A stretch of DNA of 64,000 bases. It comes from Diphasiastrum complanatum (Eukaryota > Streptophyta > Lycopodiopsida > Lycopodiales > Lycopodiaceae). Positions 1-52,073 of the stretch are shown piece after piece. Location of the stretch: the NCBI GenBank assembly GCA_029204225.1, contig CM055095.1, forward strand, positions 18,203,483 through 18,267,482. The letters are read 5' to 3'. Below the pieces are notes generated by a model. That model made no database searches. It saw only the letters and a program-made list of their open reading frames with translations, and was not told where the DNA came from. The position numbers were made by a program, and so were the translations under genes. How positions within the stretch are numbered: the first letter of the stretch is position 1; every line of letters starts with the position of its first letter.

Positions 1-1930
1 TAAGAAATACCGACAACAGGGTCCACGGCCCAAAGTAGTGTCGGTCCCTTGGCACTAAGCTGCAACTGTCGTGAAGGGGCGCTGTTGTTGGCTCTTTTAT
101 TGTTGGGACATGGGTGCTTCAGGAAAAGCGTGGATTAAATTCGCTTGCGTAAAACCTAAGGCTTTATTGGATGATGGCGATCAAGCAAGAACTTGGACTT
201 GCCAGATTTTCAATAATACCCATAAGGGTCAGGTGGCCATTCCGGATAACCTTGTTCATTGACAATTGGGTAGTCGAGATATGCCATCGGAGGATCCCAA
301 GATAAATCTTGCTGATATAATGGATCCTCATAGATCGGCGCAACTGGTCCCAATGTCATGGACTCCCCCAAATCATAATATGGATATGACGTGTTTGCTT
401 GATGCTCTTGTCTGTCCAGGTATTCGAAGTATGCATCAACTTGACGACTTTCCTCAACAGTCAATATCATAGATTTAGGACAAGGCTTTGTCGTTGTAGG
501 TGCTGGTTCTTGCTGTACAATTGGCCGTTTTGGGCTTGGATTTTTTGGATTTGGCCTTTGAAGAATGGATATACCCCGAATTGGCATTGATTTGGGGGTC
601 TGTTGAATTGTGGAACAATTAGACTTTGGTTGAATCTTGCTCGTTGAGGGGCAATCCTCAACTTTAGTCTTCTCTTGGTCATTGCACTTCCCCGTTGAAG
701 GCTGCATGATGGCACTGTTCCTTGGATCTTGTGTTGAATTGCCTTCAAGTTGCTATGTTGACGCTAGTCTCCTTTGTAATTCATCACTAAGAATTCTTTG
801 TAGTGATTGCGCCAAGAGACTTGGTAAAATCTGTTGGACTTCGTCGGATGCCAATTTCTTGACTTCCTCAGTTACCGTTGGTGTGATGGATTCTACCATC
901 TCTTTCTTCTGTGATGGTTTTACTTGTTTGTCCGAGGGTATCTTTGCGTACTTTGGGACTTTTGCCAGATTGTCCTCTTCGTCACTCATTTCATAACCCG
1001 GTGGCACTAAGATTTTTCTTTTGTAGTACGTTCGAGGTGGAAGGGTAACCCCAAGTGCATGTCGGTCTACATAGGCCAAATGCCTCCTGGCTATTTGTGA
1101 ATTTCTCATCGGGCAATCTCGGCATGGATGATTAGCTCCGCATTGTGAACACGAGGGATCAAATGTGATGGATCCCCTCGATGTGGACATTCAGCACGGC
1201 GGTGTTTCCCTCCGCATCCATAACATCTTACCGAATGCAATACACCATCGCCTCTAAGTTGATAGGCATACATTGTTAATAGATTTCCCTTATGATCTTC
1301 CACAAAGTAGACTAGTAGGCTATTATGGTCCTCCATTGAATTCGGTGACATGCAAGAGGATATAACCAAAACTTCTACCTTACCACTGTTTGTTGAAGAA
1401 ACTCGTGATTTAGATGGATCAATCTGACATCCATCCTTTTGGTGAGCTCCTTGTTGGCCTGATTCTGCTTCTAACCGTTGAACCGCTGGATCTTGCTGTC
1501 GACAAGCCTGTTGCTCTGTATTTTGTCCTTTTAACAAACACGGATTCTTGATTGGACACCTGGTACTTGGATGATCTCCAAAGTAGAAGGTACATTCGTC
1601 CTTTTCAAGAAACTTAATAGAGTCAGCATAAGCTTGCTGACAGCTTGAACTGCAAGGTTCTTGGTCTTCCGTTGCACTTGATCTGTTCCATACCAGATCT
1701 GATCCTTTTGGGCAGTCCGACATAGTATTTTGCCATGATGATCTGTTGGAGAATCAGGGGATCACAATCCTTCAGTAGATGATAGATCCGATAGGTGTAG
1801 TCTCGGATTGTTTCAGCATGGAACTTTTTTAATTTCGATAATCCTACAAGGGCGGTCTCCATAGTTCAGCACTAGAATGTCGCAAAGTAGCTGGTTGGTG
1901 AATTGCTTCAAGGTTTGCTCAATGACTCTG
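1..1930 (-). mobile_element. Fossil of a possible endogenous pararetrovirus (caulimovirid-like), coat/gag-type part
   Basis: Minus-strand coding blocks in the order: a helical capsid-like block (about 1862-1700), a long hydrophilic region with Cys/His motifs (about 1650-1110), a Glu/Lys-rich coiled segment (about 1110-750), and a Pro/Tyr-rich tail ending near 210. Motifs such as CYGCGGKHRRAEC and CSQCGANHPCRDC are zinc-knuckle-like with C-x2-C-x3-H-x4-C spacing. Such a capsid plus knuckles suits a caulimovirid coat protein, but a Ty3-type gag is an alternative. It is broken (a few breaks) and cut by the window edge. No polymerase is seen. It looks moderately old. Confidence 0.4.
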
Positions 1931-2399
1931 ATGTTCCAATTTTATTTTATTTTTTTGAAGTGGAAGAAAAAGAAGAGGAGAAAAGAATCAAGAAAAGAGA
2001 GATCCGTATGGATGTGAACAGAAACAGAAATGGATTTAACAGATAACCGCAATGAAAGTTACACTGTCAACAGAATATGGAAATGGACAGAAGAGTGATG
2101 AATGGTTGGTGGTGGAAACTGATTTTTCTTGGTACTGATCAACTTGATCTGAGGTTCATTCACTTGGATGGATATTGTGACTGCAACCTAGATTTGACAA
2201 GATCTGATCAGTTTCAGTTGGCTAATAGTGTGATTTTAGCCCCTTTTCTTGGTTCTTTGTGGTTTTTTTTTTTTTTTTTTTGAGATTTCTTTAAATCCGA
2301 GTGAATCTAACCTTCAACCTTCCTACAGTAGCTGTATATGGACCATTTCTAGACAATGTGAGTTCTGCAAGAGTTCTTGATGGGCAGCTTTGTCAGGAT
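1931..2399. other. Non-coding stretch with poly-T tract
   Basis: A/G-rich from 1950 to 2000, then mixed sequence with a 20-base T run near 2262-2281. No gene or clear repeat boundary is seen. It may be leader sequence of the minus-strand fossil to its left. Confidence 0.4.
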
Positions 2400-3840
2400 C
2401 TTGAAAAAACTCAATTTCTTGGCACTTTTTTGCACTTTTTCTTATATATTTCCAAATCTAACCATTGGATCTTCACAAAAATTTCACAGCAGCCAGATCT
2501 TGGTTAGATCTATCTAAAAAAACCCTTCGTAAAGGCTACTTCTCAGCAGATTTCAAAAAATCATGGAAAAAGTGCATTTTTTGGGGTCTTTTTGTAAAAT
2601 TTCAAAATTTTCTAGGAACAAACCCTCGCAGACTAGTATGCACTTGTATCTCAGTCAGATTCAGCTGCTCACCAATCTGCAAGAGGTACTTCCCAAGGAA
2701 ACTCAAAAATTCGTTAAAAAAGTGATTTTTTTTGTGGTTTTTTTTTGCAAAATTTAAAGATTTTTTGGAAACAAACCCTCACAAACTGGTATGCACTTGT
2801 ATCTCAGTCAGATTCAGTTGCTCACCAAGCTGCAAGAGTTACTTCCCAAGGAAACTCAAAAAAATATTGAAAAAAATGCATTTTTTTGTGGTTTTTTTTT
2901 CAAGATTTTAAGATTTTCTGAGAACAAACCCTTACAGACTAGTATGCACTTGTATCTCAGTTAGATTCAGCTACTCACCAAGTTGTGAGAGTTACTTCCC
3001 AAGGAAACTCAAAAAATATTGGGATTTTTTTGTAAAATTTTAAGATTTTCTGAGAACAAACCCTCGCAGACTGGTATGAACTTGTATCTCAGTCAGATTC
3101 AGCTACTCACCAAGCTGCGAGAGTTATTTCCCAAGGAAACTTAAAAAATCTTGAAAAAAGTGCATTTGTTTGGGGTTTTTTTGCAAAATTTTAAGATTTT
3201 CTGGGAAAAAACCCTTGCAGACTGGTATGCACTTGTATCTCAGTCAGATTTAGCTGCTCACCAAGCTGCAAGAGTTACTTCTCAAGGAAACTCAAAAAAT
3301 CTTTAAAAAAGTGCATTTTTTTGGGGTTTTTTTGGCAAAATTTTAAGATTTTCTGGGAACAAACTCTTGCAAACTAGTATGCACTTGTATCTCAGTCAAA
3401 TTTAGCTGCTCACCAAGCTGCGAGAGTTACTTCCATAGGAAACTCAAAAAATCTTGAAAAAACTGCATTTTTTTGGGGTTTTTTGGCCAAATTTTGAAAT
3501 TTTCTGGGAACTAATCTTCGCAGGCTAGTATGTGCTTGTATCTGAGTTAGATCCACTTGCTTACCAAGCTGCAAGAGTTACTTCCCAAGGAAACTCAAAA
3601 ATTTGCTATCTGAGAAGGTTCTAGGCCACTTTTTGCTCTTGGGAACCTTCACAGGGGCACTTTTTTTGGGATCTAACTCTCACAGACTTCTGTGTCCTTG
3701 TCTCAATGAGATGGAACTTCAAAGAGCTCTGCGGAGGTTAGTTTTGAGTTTTGAAATGTTTTTTTATTTTTACAAGGGATTTTTTAATTTTTATGGGTTT
3801 TTCTTTGTTTTTTCAAAATCTATTGGGAAGTAACCTTCAC
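2400..3840. repeat. Degenerate tandem array of about 150-bp units
   Basis: The core CAGACTAGTATGCACTTGTA recurs with its ATG at about 2638, 2791, 2944, 3076, 3227, 3379 and 3530, so the spacing is 151-153 bp with one unit of 132. Each unit also carries TCTCAGTCAGATTCAGCTGC, CAAGCTGCRAGAGTTACTTC and a T-rich tract. Weaker copies continue to about 3840. It lies upstream, in the minus sense, of the pararetrovirus-like block and may be its leader or an unrelated satellite. Confidence 0.8.
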
Positions 3841-8420
<4,580 letters not shown>

Positions 8421-9059
8421 TAGGGCACCTATGAACTTTTCATACCATAACCCTAATATCTAACCTAATAGGTCATTGGATCCACCCTAACTTGGGGTCA
8501 AGATCTCAAGATCCAAAAACAATGTAAAAATGCTATTTTTAGATCCTAGAATTTCTCTAGCCTATCCAAACACATTTTTGCCTCATTTCAAAAATGCTAT
8601 CACAATGTAATATGAGGAATGAACTTATTGGAAAGCATCCTATGTAATTTGCACGTGTGGCATCTACTTACATGGCCATCTTGCCAATTACAATGCACGT
8701 GACCAAAATTGGTCAAGCTAGAATTGTGAAATTTCAATATTTGGAGGTGGCTGACCTCAAAAAAAATCCCTACAAATTAGGACCATGTGACTTGGCCTTG
8801 ATTTTAGCATAATTCAAGAAAATCAAATATGACTTAATTCAATCAAATTCTATCATACTTATGTACACGTGTGGATGCTACTTGGCAATCCATCATGGTG
8901 CCACATGGCATGAATCAAGTTGCTAAATTTTAACATTTTTCGCATATCAAACTCCTCTAATGAAGTGGATTGTCTATAGGGACACCTTAACAACCATATA
9001 AGGATTTGTCTATTTTTTTTCCTAAGCCTATTGGGAGAAATGGGTCACTCTCATAGTCC
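8421..9059. other. Non-coding sequence, possibly outer LTR
   Basis: AT-rich, no ORF of note. It may still belong to the LTR of the copia element to its left. Two short similar blocks (GTACACGTGTGGATGCTACTT near 8862 and a CACGTGTGGCATCTACTTAC-like block near 8652) suggest an internal repeat. Confidence 0.3.
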
Positions 9060-9600
9060 CTTTTTTAAATCATAAATTTTAAATTATAAAAATCGTAACT
9101 ACTTTTGTAAAATTTTGAATGTCAATTATAAAATTGTGAATCCTACATGAGACTTATGACTACTTTTAAAAACAATGATCTTGAAATTAATATTGTTAAT
9201 ATTGCAATGTAAAAATTGTGACCACTTTTGTGACATTGATTACAAGATTGTAAATTTACTAATGTAGTGCATAACTTGTATTTAAATTGTGAGATTGTGA
9301 ATTCTCAATGCTAAAAATTGTAATTATGATAGTAAATTCACAACTACAATCATCAGAAAACATGAAACCCTACATGTTCTAACTACATTCATGAATATTG
9401 ATTACAAGACTGTAAATGTTCAAATGTTGAAACCTAGGTCACTTCTACAATTACTCATTGCAAAGTTGTGAATTTGCTTCTAAAAACTTTAAATACTTTT
9501 CCTAAGTCATGATTTCCATCATCTAAATTGCAAAATCATAAATATCAAACAAGAAGACTGTTAACATTAAGTATTAAAATCAAGAGCATTTGGACTTAAA
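9060..9600. repeat. AT-rich tract with degenerate short repeats
   Basis: Variants of AAATTGTGACCACTTTTGT and of GATTACAAGATTGTAAAT recur between about 9080 and 9430. The copies are too diverged to set a period by eye. No coding potential. Confidence 0.45.
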
Positions 9601-11078
9601 TATAAGAGAAAGAATATCAACCACTACACATCTTTAGAATGCGTCACACAAAATGAATTATGGTCCAATCTTAAAAATGTTTTTTCATTTCAAATATTTA
9701 CAAAATTTTAAGGGTACACAATTAAAGCAATGGTTACAGATATGCCACAACATGCTTTTTTCAATTGAAAACTATGAGCCTTCAATATCATGCTATAACG
9801 TAAATAATTTTCAATGTGTACAATTGCTATTATGTTTTCAAAAATGTGGGTGCGCCACATCCCAAAGCCTACATTTTTATGTCTATATTTTTAACATATC
9901 GATACAACATTAGTAACATGTTTATCTAAGTAACATTAAGATTTGGAGTTGTGCAATTGATACATATGACCAATCAAAGTTACCTAGGTAAAGTGAAATT
10001 ATCATGTGGACCATATTGAATATTTTTTTATCATCTCTATGCATCAACCCCATGAAAATATTCAAAAACACCCTTCAGAAGAAACAAAAATATAATTTCA
10101 TGTTGATGCTAGATTCATTATAGCCAAATTAATAAGCCTTGACCTGGTTATGCCCCAATAAATGCATGGGTAACACTTTTGTGCACATGTGCATATAAAT
10201 GTCTATATTGACTTGCTCTTGACCTTGTTTAGCAGCTGTTGCATTTTGTGATTTAATGCTTGCATATTTGAAGTCCTATTGGATGCTTGCATGATAACAA
10301 TGATCATGTGAAGGGAGACAAATACTACCACTATCATATCCCCAAAAAAGGGACGTGACAAATTACATGGTCAACGAATCATACAAATACAACAACAAAT
10401 ATTCATGAATTGTGTGATCAAGATCCACTGCTTAACAATGTTTCATTTGCACTACCATTCACTCCTTGAATCTCTCCCTCACCTAGATGATTTAGCAAAA
10501 TTGATGTTTCACTTTGATTTGTAACTATGGACGAGCTCGTACACATGTTCCTCACTTGGCTTGGTGACACTTTCATGCTCTACTCACTCATGATCTTGAA
10601 TTCATGTGGTCTCTTCAAAATATGAATCTACTATAAAAGAATTGGAAATTTGCACGATAATTGAAGCCAGAACAAACTTTAAGAGGGTGGGTGCTTGCAA
10701 CACCCAAATCCAGTGACAAAGTGCCCAATTCTTGAAACAAGGAAACCGACATTGCTTCACAATGAATCCAAGAACATAACATGGCATCAAATGCCAAAAT
10801 AAGAATATTTTCAATTGACACATTACTCACTAAATTCTGAACCATGGACCAAAATGGTCATATGTTAACACATTGATTGAAATTGTCCTCCTAAAATTAT
10901 AAAGTATATCATATGCATGCATGCAATAACAATCAATGTAACAATGTTTATGGTATATAATACCATTAACACAAGCATGATGTATTTTAGATATTAGGCA
11001 TGTGTGTTGGTGCACATCAACCAGTAAGAAGAAGAAAGGAAAGTGTTTTAATTGCAAAAGATGGGTTAATGGGCAAAG
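9601..11078. other. Intergenic, nothing recognised
   Basis: AT-rich. Short open frames at 9653-9913 and 10602-11057 show no known motif and no codon bias. No RNA gene or repeat with clear ends was found. Confidence 0.4.
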
Positions 11079-11350
11079 AGTTAGAATAAAAATAGAACTA
11101 CTGTGTTACTGTACTGTGGGTCCGATATGTGGATTAAGACGAGTTGGCCTCGCCACGAGGCAAGTCGACGAAACACGTGTCCTATCAATGACAATCCAGG
11201 CCATGCATGGATTGCCATAAAAAAAGCTATATGTACAATGTACTTAGTTTTTTGAAAATACAGTTGCTATGAGAGCTTGAGGTGGAGAGTGCTTTCTATG
11301 TATGTTAATATGTTGCATGATTTGTGATCATGTTTCAAACAAATTTTAAC
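11079..11350 (+). repeat. 5' LTR of plus-strand copia element
   Basis: About 272 bp, from TTAGAATAAAAATAGAACTA to CAAACAAATTTTAAC, directly before the PBS. It matches 15277-15376 and 15869-16030. Confidence 0.85.
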
Positions 11351-14300
11351 TTGGTATCAGAGTCGTACAAGGGTGTACAAAGTACAGTGATGCCATTGAA
11401 GAGAGCTCAAGGAAAAACGGTTTTTTGCAAAGTTCGGGGTTTACGGCAATTAGAAAGATGATAGTAAAGCATCAGTGCACTATTTCGAGCATACGCAAGC
11501 TTGGCAAGCTCAGCACATGGATCTTCAACCTGTGCACAGCATCAGACGGGGTCAAAAACGGTTAAAAACCGAGAATTTTGCGGTTAGTTGGTTGAATGAA
11601 TCAAATGGGAGTTAGCTTTTTTACATAATCAGCAAATCTTCATTGTCTGTGCTCCTTTTTGGACGTCGTAAAGACAAGAATGAAGCTACTTTATGCCATT
11701 AGCTGGCCATGGAGAACCTTGGAGATTTCTGTTTCTGGATTGGCTATTATCAGATAACCTAGCAATTTTGCGAGAAAAAACGAAAAAAAAAAAATATGTC
11801 TTTCTCAAGTTGAGCTAAAATCACTATTTCTCCACAGAATTTCCCGTATGAACATTCTACAGACTCAGAAGCAGTAGGGCGACACTGGTCTGGGCCTCAA
11901 ATAGGATTGAAATTCTTTAAAAAACATGCTATATCTATCCAAAGATCCGTACGAGAGAGCGGCCAGCAATAGAAAAGAGAGAAAGAAAGTATTCTGGTCG
12001 TGCGCATGGAGGAGAGCCAAGAGCTCTGTGTTCCGAAGTGCATAGTGGCCCATGGACAGCTGCTTGGCACGGGGAAGTGATCCATATCGTTGGATCGTGA
12101 TCCAATCAAGCTAACGGCTAAAATCACGCGAGGCTTGGGTGGCCAGGATGGAGGGCTTTTGAATCAACGATCCGGATTTGATTGACGGGACCGAAGTGTT
12201 TTGAAAAGCATTATGGCCTTCAACTTCATTAAAAAATTTCACCTTGAAAGGGACCCAGGGATGTAAAATTCACAAAGAGTGAAGTTTCTTCACCAAGAAG
12301 AAACAGTTCAAAAACTTATAAGGGCCTATTTTACTTGTTTTACGTCCATTTTGGGCCAAACGAAGGGGTACGAACTCCAAACGAAAGGCACCCCGACTAT
12401 ACCTGCAATTACGGTACGTCAAAACAGAGTGACTGCCGCGAAGAAAATGCTAGTAGAACGCCAAAAGTGATTTCACCACTTTATAGGGCACGAAGTTGGA
12501 AATCTGTGGCGAGAAGCGTTTTGGAAAGAGAAAGCGACTTCGATTTCAATTTTGCGGCAAAGTGGCGAGTGGCCTAGTAAACAAAAAATTGCAGGTCCTT
12601 AGGCAAACATGGGTGACGTCTATTTTGAGCGAAAATATCAAATTGGACGAGATTTCCAACTATGCAATGTGGAAGTTCAAAATGAAAAACATTTTAATAG
12701 AGCTATGGGATGTCGTCACAAGCGATGAGGAAAGACTATCGAATGAATCGGACATCAAAGTGTTCGACATGAAAATGAGAAGAGTGTTGACATCTATCAA
12801 TTTATCGTTGAAAGACCATATCATTACCCACATCAATGATGTCGTGACACCAAGACAAACCTGGGATGTACTAAAAGAGCAATTCGAGACTTCAAATCCG
12901 TCAAGAATAATGTTTTTGAAGTCAAAATTGAATAGTGCCCATATGGAACAAAGGGAGCACATTCAAACTTATATGACCAAAATCAAGGCAATAAGGGACG
13001 AACTACATTCCAAAGGCGAGCGCATTCGTGATGCCGAGTTGGTGCACCGTATTATGCGACATTGCATATACCTATCAAATGTTCGTGAGCGGGATAGCGT
13101 CAAGAGAAAGACTACCAACTTTTGACAAGCTCACAGGAATCTTGATGCAGGAAGAAGAACGACGGGAAACGATGAAAGCTCGTCGTCAAAACACTGATGA
13201 TCAAGCACTTTGCGGCACGCCAAAAGCAAGGCAAGGACAAGGGCAAAATAAAGTCTAAACAATAGTTTTCCAAGACTCTGGAGGAATAATGGCAAGTGCT
13301 TCTATCATGGCAAAAAAGGCCATTGGAATCTTTATATCATCATTGTCATCGAATCAAGAGGATCAAGCTTGATACATTGACTAAGGAGCCACAAGACATA
13401 TGACAAGTAATAAAGATTGATTCAATGGCTTGAAAGAGTTGGATAATGGAATGTCTGTGTCACATGGTGATCTATGCAAGATCAAGGGGATAGGCACTAT
13501 TTCCATCCAACTACCTGATGGCAAAAGCTAAACGATCAAGGAAGTACTTTACATACCAAGTTGAAGAAAAATTTACTTTCAACTGGAATCATTACTGATC
13601 AATAGTTGAAAGTAGAATTTGTCCATGATCATTGCTTTGTGAAAGATATGAACCAAAAGTTCAAGATCATGTGGATGGTACAAGAGAGCCCAAGACTAAA
13701 TTGTACATGTTGAATGCTACAATTAAGGGGTAACATTGACTCGTCCATTCCATCGCAACAAATTGAACTGTGGCATAAAAGGCTTGGTCATTTGAACTTA
13801 GGAAGTCTCAACTTGATGAGAAAATTGGAAATGGTGAAGGGATTGCCTATGATGGAAGACCACTTGAAGACGATGTGCGAGTCATGTGTATATGGGAGGC
13901 AGCATCGAGAGAAATTCAAGAGAGGTGGTGTTGCGAGGGCGAAGAACATCCTTGATTTGATCCACACAAACTTATGCGGACCTATGAGGAGATGTCCATA
14001 GATGGAGCATGGGCATATTATTTCATCACTTTTATAGATGATATGTCTCGGAAAACGTGAATATACTTCTTAAAGAAGAAATCGGACGCTTTTGCCACTT
14101 TCAAGGGCACTTTCAAGGGCTTCAAGGCCATTTGGCCGAAAATCAAACATGTAAGAAGATCAAGGTCCTAAGACTGACTACCGTCTAGGACGGGGTGGTT
14201 TTGGACGTGTTCTTGGAAGTGTTCTTTGTAGGTCGATTCCTCGCAATCTTTCCAGCAAAGGGATGAAATATGGTGCCAGGAGTTTTAGCGGAGGAGCAAG

Positions 14301-15276
14301 ATCTGAAGCAATGGCTGCTGCGATAATGACATATTCTAAAGTACCCTAAGTGAAAAAATCTTAATAACTAATCGTGCCACGATTGAACGCTTCTGTCCAA
14401 TTGCTACAATGACTTTTGTGACCAATGTGGGATCAAAAGACAATTCACCCAAGCTCATACTCCTGAACTCAATGGTGTGGTCGAGCACAAGAATCATACG
14501 ATTATGGAAAGGGCTAGATCTATGCTTACCAAAGGACTTTTGGTCAGAAGCATGCAATACCGCAAGCTACCTCAAAATAGGAATCATATCATTGTCGTAC
14601 CAAAGATAACACCTAAGGAGGCATTCACGAGAAGACGCCAAAGGTGAACCATTTGCGAATCTTTGGAAGTAAGGCCTTTGTACACATTCCTAAGAAAGAG
14701 AGGTGTAAGCTTGATGTAAAAGCTTGTGAAGTGCATCTTCTTCGGATATGATGATCGTGTGAAGGACTATAGATGTTTTGATCCATTGGAGAACAAAATG
14801 CATGTTGGCAGTGATGTCATCTTTGATGAATCTAAGATGTACAAAGATGACGATGGTGAGAAGATGGAAATCAAGTGGCAAAGATGATACAATTAGAGTT
14901 CCTCTTGATGATAGACCACTTATTGACAATCCTGATGATGGACAGGTGGATGCACCTCATGATGTTGCTACTCAACCTCGGGACTTAGGTTGGAGAGGTA
15001 GGGATAAACCATTTGGTGTTAAGAGAATTGAAGTTGCAGGTGACAAACGCAAAGACAAAGATATACCATGGGATACATTTTCACCATGAAGCTAACAAGA
15101 AGCTCCCTAAGTGGTTTGACAGATTAATGGAGAGTCGTGATATGGATTTTCACTAAGCCACTCATTAGAAAAAAGTTTGATAAGTTTAGATCAAAACTTT
15201 CTATACTTAAAGTTTGTTAAATTTAGTGCTATGTATATGAGTGTGTGAAAAGTAGATTCTACTTTTAAGGAGAGAG

Positions 15277-16030
15277 TTAGAAAAAAAAATAGAACTATTG
15301 TATAACTATACTGTGGGTTCCATCTGTGGATTAGGACCAGTTGGCCGAGGCAGTCGACGGCACACGCATCCAAAATAATTCGTCAATCATAATTCATTGG
15401 AATCCAAAATCTTACTTAATCACTCAAGGATACTGAAGTATATGCTTAACATAACTCAAGAAAGTAAGAATCGTTTCAAATTCCTTCCCAACAAGAAAAT
15501 ACTGGATTCTAGGAACATTCTCCAAATCAGATTCTTTGACAGAAGTGCTAGATATTCAAGTTCTATATGCCACTGGTAATTAAAGACAGAAATTATACCA
15601 AAATGATAATGACAATAATCTTCAACCACAAAAAAAAACTTTAGATTATCATCTAGAATTAAATCTAAATACCCAAAGTCCTGTTGAATATCAATTCAGT
15701 TATTAATCTTAGATTCATTATGATTCGTTATCCAATTGAGCGCTATGGGATCCAATTACTAATGAATCGAGTCTATTCCTTAACTAAGGAATACTCTATA
15801 CCAAAAATACTATATATCCAATGCACATAATTTTAACTGATGAATCCTAGTGATTCACTAATCATCAACGGCAACCCGGGCCATGCATGGATTGTCATAA
15901 AGAAAGCTATATGTACAGTGTACTTAGTTTTTTTAAAATACAGTTGCTATAGAGCTTGAGGTAAAGAGTGCTTTTTGTGTATGTTATTGTGTTACATGAT
16001 CTGTGATCCTGTTTCAAACAAATTTTAACT
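15277..16030 (+). repeat. 3' LTR of plus-strand copia element, interrupted by an insert
   Basis: Left part (15277-15376) and right part (15869-16030) align with the 5' LTR. They share TACTGTGGG, GCAGTCGACG-like, CCATGCATGGATTG, TACAGTTGCTAT and CAAACAAATTTTAACT. The roughly 490 bp between them have no counterpart in the 5' LTR. Confidence 0.82.
15377..15868. mobile_element. Insert of about 490 bp inside the 3' LTR
   Basis: AT-rich, non-coding. Its ends are loosely inverted: AATCATAATTCATTGGAATCC near 15388 against GGATGAATC-type sequence near 15838-15865 read on the other strand. It could be a small DNA transposon or MITE. Deletion of the same block from the 5' LTR is the alternative. Confidence 0.4.
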
Positions 16031-16900
16031 CCAAGGATTGTCAGAAAAAGAAAGTTGACATTATAAAGGGCAACAATGGATGTTGGTGCAATGTGTAATT
16101 ACACTCACAAGTAAGAAAATCCTTATTTATGTATTTCCAAAATAAAGCACCATAGATAACATGAATTTCCAAGGACTTAGGTATATTTATGAAACTTTTT
16201 TTATATTTCTCCAGAAAAAAAAAACTACACAATCATGCAGAAAATCATCATGACCAATGAGTCATAAAGAGAAGACGGGCCAACATACCACAACGCTTCT
16301 CTCACAATGTCGTTACTTGTGGCTCCAAGAAATGAAGAGATAACAAATCATAATGACATATCATATATACACTTCTAGAAAATATGTAGACTTGGATGTG
16401 TCATACCATATGAGCAAACTGGAATTGCGATCTTACATATGTAAAGACCACCCAACCAAGAGGGAAAAAGATTGGAGCCATGGCACCGAATGTATGTTAA
16501 TGATTCGCTTATGATTTCTGATTCATTTGTAACTCAGCAGTTGTTCAAGGTTGTGGAGGAGACTTTTCGTCAAACACGAACCGTCCACAAAGTACAGCCA
16601 ACAGTTGAAAGAGATGCACATGAACACCTGCAGATGAATCCATACATGATCAAGAGGTGTAAGAAAAAGACGATAGTACCTTCAATACAACTATACAGAT
16701 AAAATGATACCTTCCCTTAAAGCAAAAACAATAACGCTCATCTTATCAATCACAATTATAGCACTAATCATACCAAGTCCATAACAACACTTCAATTTTG
16801 AGAAACAACGATTTTAAGCTAATCGAAGCGTAAAACTTGCTGAGAAAACGTTTACGACGTACCTTAAAAGTAGGAAGGACTCTGCTGAGTTTCCGATTCA
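16031..16900 (-). other. 3' flank / probable 3' UTR of the SERAC1-like gene
   Basis: Lies just after the TAG stop at 16901 on the minus strand. It is AT-rich with no convincing second gene. The 3' UTR must start here, but no clear AATAAA at a suitable distance was picked out, so its end is unknown. Confidence 0.4.

Positions 16901-52073
<35,173 letters not shown>

Larger units (their letters stand above)
11079..16030 (+). mobile_element. Ty1/copia retrotransposon with two LTRs, plus strand, broken
   Basis: 5' LTR about 11079-11350; PBS TTGGTATCAGAGTCGTA at 11351; leader to about 12600; gag about 12610-13250 (YAMWKFKMKNIL..LWDVV); GAG-pre-integrase 13765-13990 (LWHKRLGHLNLGSLNLM, then an integrase zinc motif); integrase remnants to about 14870; purine-rich tract about 15266-15276; 3' LTR about 15277-16030. 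Reverse transcriptase and RNase H are not present. It is broken, with many breaks. The two LTRs differ at roughly one base in eight where they align, which points to an old insertion. The 3' LTR carries an extra 490 bp. Confidence 0.88.

Noticed and set aside
2400-3840. CRISPR-like or satellite array
   Set aside because: Repeats are long, imperfect and have no unique spacers, in plant DNA. Kept only as a tandem repeat.
11060-16040. Target-site duplication of the copia element
   Set aside because: CAAAG before and CCAAG after are too short and inexact to call.
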